Below are positions 36,430 to 39,104 of a stretch of DNA of 39,104 nt, piece after piece (within the stretch, counting starts at the first letter, position 1; the number at the start of each line of letters is the position of its first letter). The DNA comes from Candidatus Poseidoniales archaeon. Its GTDB lineage: Archaea; Thermoplasmatota; Poseidoniia; Poseidoniales; Poseidoniaceae. The position numbers and the translations under genes are program-made. The notes beneath the pieces were generated by a model that had not been told where the DNA came from, did not search any database, and worked only from the letters and a program-made list of their open reading frames with translations. The stretch is from positions 1 to 39,104 of the forward strand of contig QXYA01000003.1 in the NCBI GenBank assembly GCA_009887135.1, given 5' to 3'.

Positions 36430-38708
36430 GAATCCTTACGCATAGCATCAGCAACACAAATTGCAGTCATGTTGACGATATGGCGAACACCGTCTTGACG
36501 GGCAACAAGTTGAACTGGGTTTTTCATTCCTTCAAGAATAGGACCAGTCATTTCAGCATCGGCGAGTTGTTCAAGCATCTTGTAAACGATATTCGCTGAA
36601 GCAAGGTTCGGAAGTACCAAAATGTTTGCTGGGCCAGTAAATTCCATGAACGGATATTCTTGCTGAACTGTTGGATCGAGAGCTGTATCTGCTTGCATTG
36701 GCCCATCGATAACAAGAGTTGGATCGAGAATCCTTGCCATCTCAACAGCCTCTTCAATACGATCACTGCGCTGAGCACGGGTACTTCCAAAGTTTGAGAA
36801 TGAAAGCATTGCAACCTTTGGACTCACGCCAAATCTTCGTGCCACCTTTGCAGTTTGAACTGCAATTTCAGCAAGTGTGCGGCTATCGGGATAGACATTC
36901 ACGGTTGCATCTGCAAGGAAGAGTATACGTCCTTTGATGGTCACCATGTAGCAACCAATCAGGCAATGGGCATCTTCTGAAGGACCGATTGTTTCCAAAA
37001 CAGGACGCAGAACATCGCTGTAATTTCGACTGACTCCTCCAACGAATCCATCAGCATCCCCTGATTCAACCATTTGGCTTGCAAAGTATGGACGACTCTT
37101 GAGCAGACGGGCTGCATCAACTCGTGTAACACCCTTGCGCTTTCTACGCTCGAACAACTTCTCTGCATAGACTCCTTTTCTTCGTTGGTCAGTGCGAGGG
37201 TCGTAGGCTTCGTATTCGAAATCAAAATGCATTTCCTCCATCATTCGAGCGATCCGATCTTTAGGGCCGAGTAAAATTGGTTTGCAAATCTTCTGCTCAG
37301 CCAATTGAGCAGCAGCGCGAATAACTTTCTCATTGTCCCCTTCAGGGAATACAATTCTCTTACCTCTTCGACGGACCTGGTTGATGACACTACGCATAAT
37401 GGAGTATGTCATTCCTAATCGAGCTTCGAGTGATTCCTTATAGCCTTGAAGAGAGAACTCTTCTTTGGTCACGGAAGTAATTCCTTCGTCAACAGCAGCC
37501 TGTGCTACTGCAGAAGCCTCCCAGATTAATACGCGCCGATCGAATGGTTTGGGGATGATATATTCGGGACCATATTCCATCGTTGCACCATCATAGGCCG
37601 TTGAAATGGAATCTGGAACGGGTTCTTTTGCTAATGCAGCAAGCGATCGTGTTGCTGCCATTTTCATGTTTTGAGTAATATCTCTTGCACGTACGTCAAG
37701 AGCGCCTCGGAAGATGTAAGGGAAACCTAAGACATTGTTCACCTGGTTTGCATAATCAGAGCGCCCTGTCGCAATAATTGCATCAGTACGAACTTCAAGA
37801 ATTTCTTCTGGAAGAATTTCAGGAGTTGGATTCGCAAGTGCGAAGATAATTGGATTGGCTGCCATCGAAGCAATCATTTCTTTTGAGACAAGTCCCCCTT
37901 TCGATAGGCCAAGAAGTACGTCGGCGCCAATCATGGCTTCAGCAAGAGGGCCATCTGGACAATCGACAGCAAATTTAGCCTTGTATTCATTGAGTTCTCC
38001 TTTGTTGAGTCTGCTGATCGTAATAATCCCCTGAGAATCAACCATCTTGATATTCGAACGCTTCACACCAAGAGCAACATAATGCTCTGAACAAGCAAAC
38101 GCAGATGCTCCAGCACCAAGGACAACGACGTTGATTGTGTCCAGTTCCTTTTCTTGTAATTCTACTGCATTCAATAAAGCAGCACCGGAAATAATAGCTG
38201 TGCCGTGTTGATCATCGTGCATGACTGGGATGTCTGTCGCCTCTGCAATTCTTCGTTCAATTTCAAAGCATTCTGGAGCCTTTATATCTTCAAGATTGAT
38301 TCCTCCAAATGTTTTGGAAATATTAACAACTGTCGAAATAAACTCCTCAGGATCGGTCGTATCAACCTCAATATCGAACACATCAATGTCTGCGAATGTC
38401 TTCAGCAGAAGGCCTTTTCCTTCCATGACGGGTTTACTGGCCAAAGCACCAATGTTTCCTAAACCCAACACGGCGGTTCCGTTTGAAATAACGGCAACCA
38501 AATTTCCTTTGGATGTATAGCGATACGCATCCTCTGGTCTTTTAGCAATTTCAAGACAGGGGTATGCGACTCCAGGGGAATAAGCAAGGGAAAGTTCGTG
38601 TGCTGTTGCGTGTGGTTTTGTTGGCACAACCTTGATTTTTCCACGCGGTTCTTTTTCGTGATACTCAAGTGTTTCACGGCGGAGAATTTCGTCTCTCTTT
38701 TTCTTCAT
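36390..38708 (-). CDS. maeB: NADP-type malic enzyme with C-terminal phosphotransacetylase-like domain
   Basis: AYSPGVAYPCLEIAK, MHDDQHGTAIISGAALLNAVEL, VVLGAGASAFACSEHYVALG, then PTA-like VFPEGDNEKVIRAAAQLAEQKICKPILLG. Confidence 0.95.
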   Translation of the reverse strand: MKKKRDEILRRETLEYHEKEPRGKIKVVPTKPHATAHELSLAYSPGVAYPCLEIAKRPEDAYRYTSKGNLVAVISNGTAVLGLGNIGALASKPVMEGKGLLLKTFADIDVFDIEVDTTDPEEFISTVVNISKTFGGINLEDIKAPECFEIERRIAEATDIPVMHDDQHGTAIISGAALLNAVELQEKELDTINVVVLGAGASAFACSEHYVALGVKRSNIKMVDSQGIITISRLNKGELNEYKAKFAVDCPDGPLAEAMIGADVLLGLSKGGLVSKEMIASMAANPIIFALANPTPEILPEEILEVRTDAIIATGRSDYANQVNNVLGFPYIFRGALDVRARDITQNMKMAATRSLAALAKEPVPDSISTAYDGATMEYGPEYIIPKPFDRRVLIWEASAVAQAAVDEGITSVTKEEFSLQGYKESLEARLGMTYSIMRSVINQVRRRGKRIVFPEGDNEKVIRAAAQLAEQKICKPILLGPKDRIARMMEEMHFDFEYEAYDPRTDQRRKGVYAEKLFERRKRKGVTRVDAARLLKSRPYFASQMVESGDADGFVGGVSRNYSDVLRPVLETIGPSEDAHCLIGCYMVTIKGRILFLADATVNVYPDSRTLAEIAVQTAKVARRFGVSPKVAMLSFSNFGSTRAQRSDRIEEAVEMARILDPTLVIDGPMQADTALDPTVQQEYPFMEFTGPANILVLPNLASANIVYKMLEQLADAEMTGPILEGMKNPVQLVARQDGVRHIVNMTAICVADAMRKDSYWETLASESSDS

Positions 38709-38861
38709 GTTTCTATCCCCTAATCCTCTCTTGGTTGCATCAATGGTTTGAGCATTGTTCCTTGATTGGTCTCGAAGGAGGGTTTCTGTAACTCGTTTTC
38801 ATGAACCAATGATTGTAAGGACTATGGGTTGCTTGCTCTTGTTGAGGTTTGAGGAGAGACC

Positions 38862-39104
38862 ATGCGTTCGAGAATCATCGCAACAATCGGCCCAGCAAGC
38901 AACGGCGTTGAGACGTTGAAACAGATGATTGAAGCCGGCATGGATATTGCTCGGCTCAATTATTCTCATGGCGATTTTAAGGGCAAGGAGCAAACAATAC
39001 AGAACATTCGTTCGGCGGAAACAGAAGCTGGAAAATATGTTGGGTTGCTAGCTGATCTTCCCGGCCCAAAACTACGGTTGGGAACCTTCGAAGGTGAAGT
39101 CGTC
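38862..39104 (+). CDS. pyk: Pyruvate kinase, N-terminal part (truncated by window end)
   Basis: MRSRIIATIGPASNGVETLKQMIEAGMDIARLNYSHGDF...VGLLADLPGPKLRLGTF. Confidence 0.93.
   Translation, partial: MRSRIIATIGPASNGVETLKQMIEAGMDIARLNYSHGDFKGKEQTIQNIRSAETEAGKYVGLLADLPGPKLRLGTFEGEVV

Overview
The window is a gene-dense, probably archaeal chromosomal segment. The archaeal markers are RadA, archaeal-type PGK, an archaeal-looking initiator tRNA, a Fap7-like kinase, PduO-type ATR and a DHH phosphoesterase. The large TSP3/FN3 surface proteins mixed with bacterial-type genes (xseA/xseB, maeB with a PTA domain, RlmH-like, GST) suggest a Marine Group II/Poseidoniales-like euryarchaeon; this is inference, as no database was searched. 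I support about 38 protein genes and one tRNA. I see no rRNA, CRISPR array, transposon or prophage. The most interesting items are: (i) a 261-aa protein with a histone-fold-like segment containing an H2A-like 'PRHLQLA' motif and a possible second fold; (ii) convergent gene pairs that almost all meet with 0-2 nt between stop codons (TAA|TCA three times, TGA|TCA once); (iii) a small ORF apparently split by a +1 frameshift at about 34754; (iv) a surface protein in which a TIG domain appears to be split by a beta-propeller-like insert, followed by TSP3 repeats with a 132-nt higher-order period; (v) two palindromes in the pgk promoter region; (vi) a ~1100-aa helical-repeat protein ending in a PIN nuclease domain. 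All family assignments come from reading motifs by eye.
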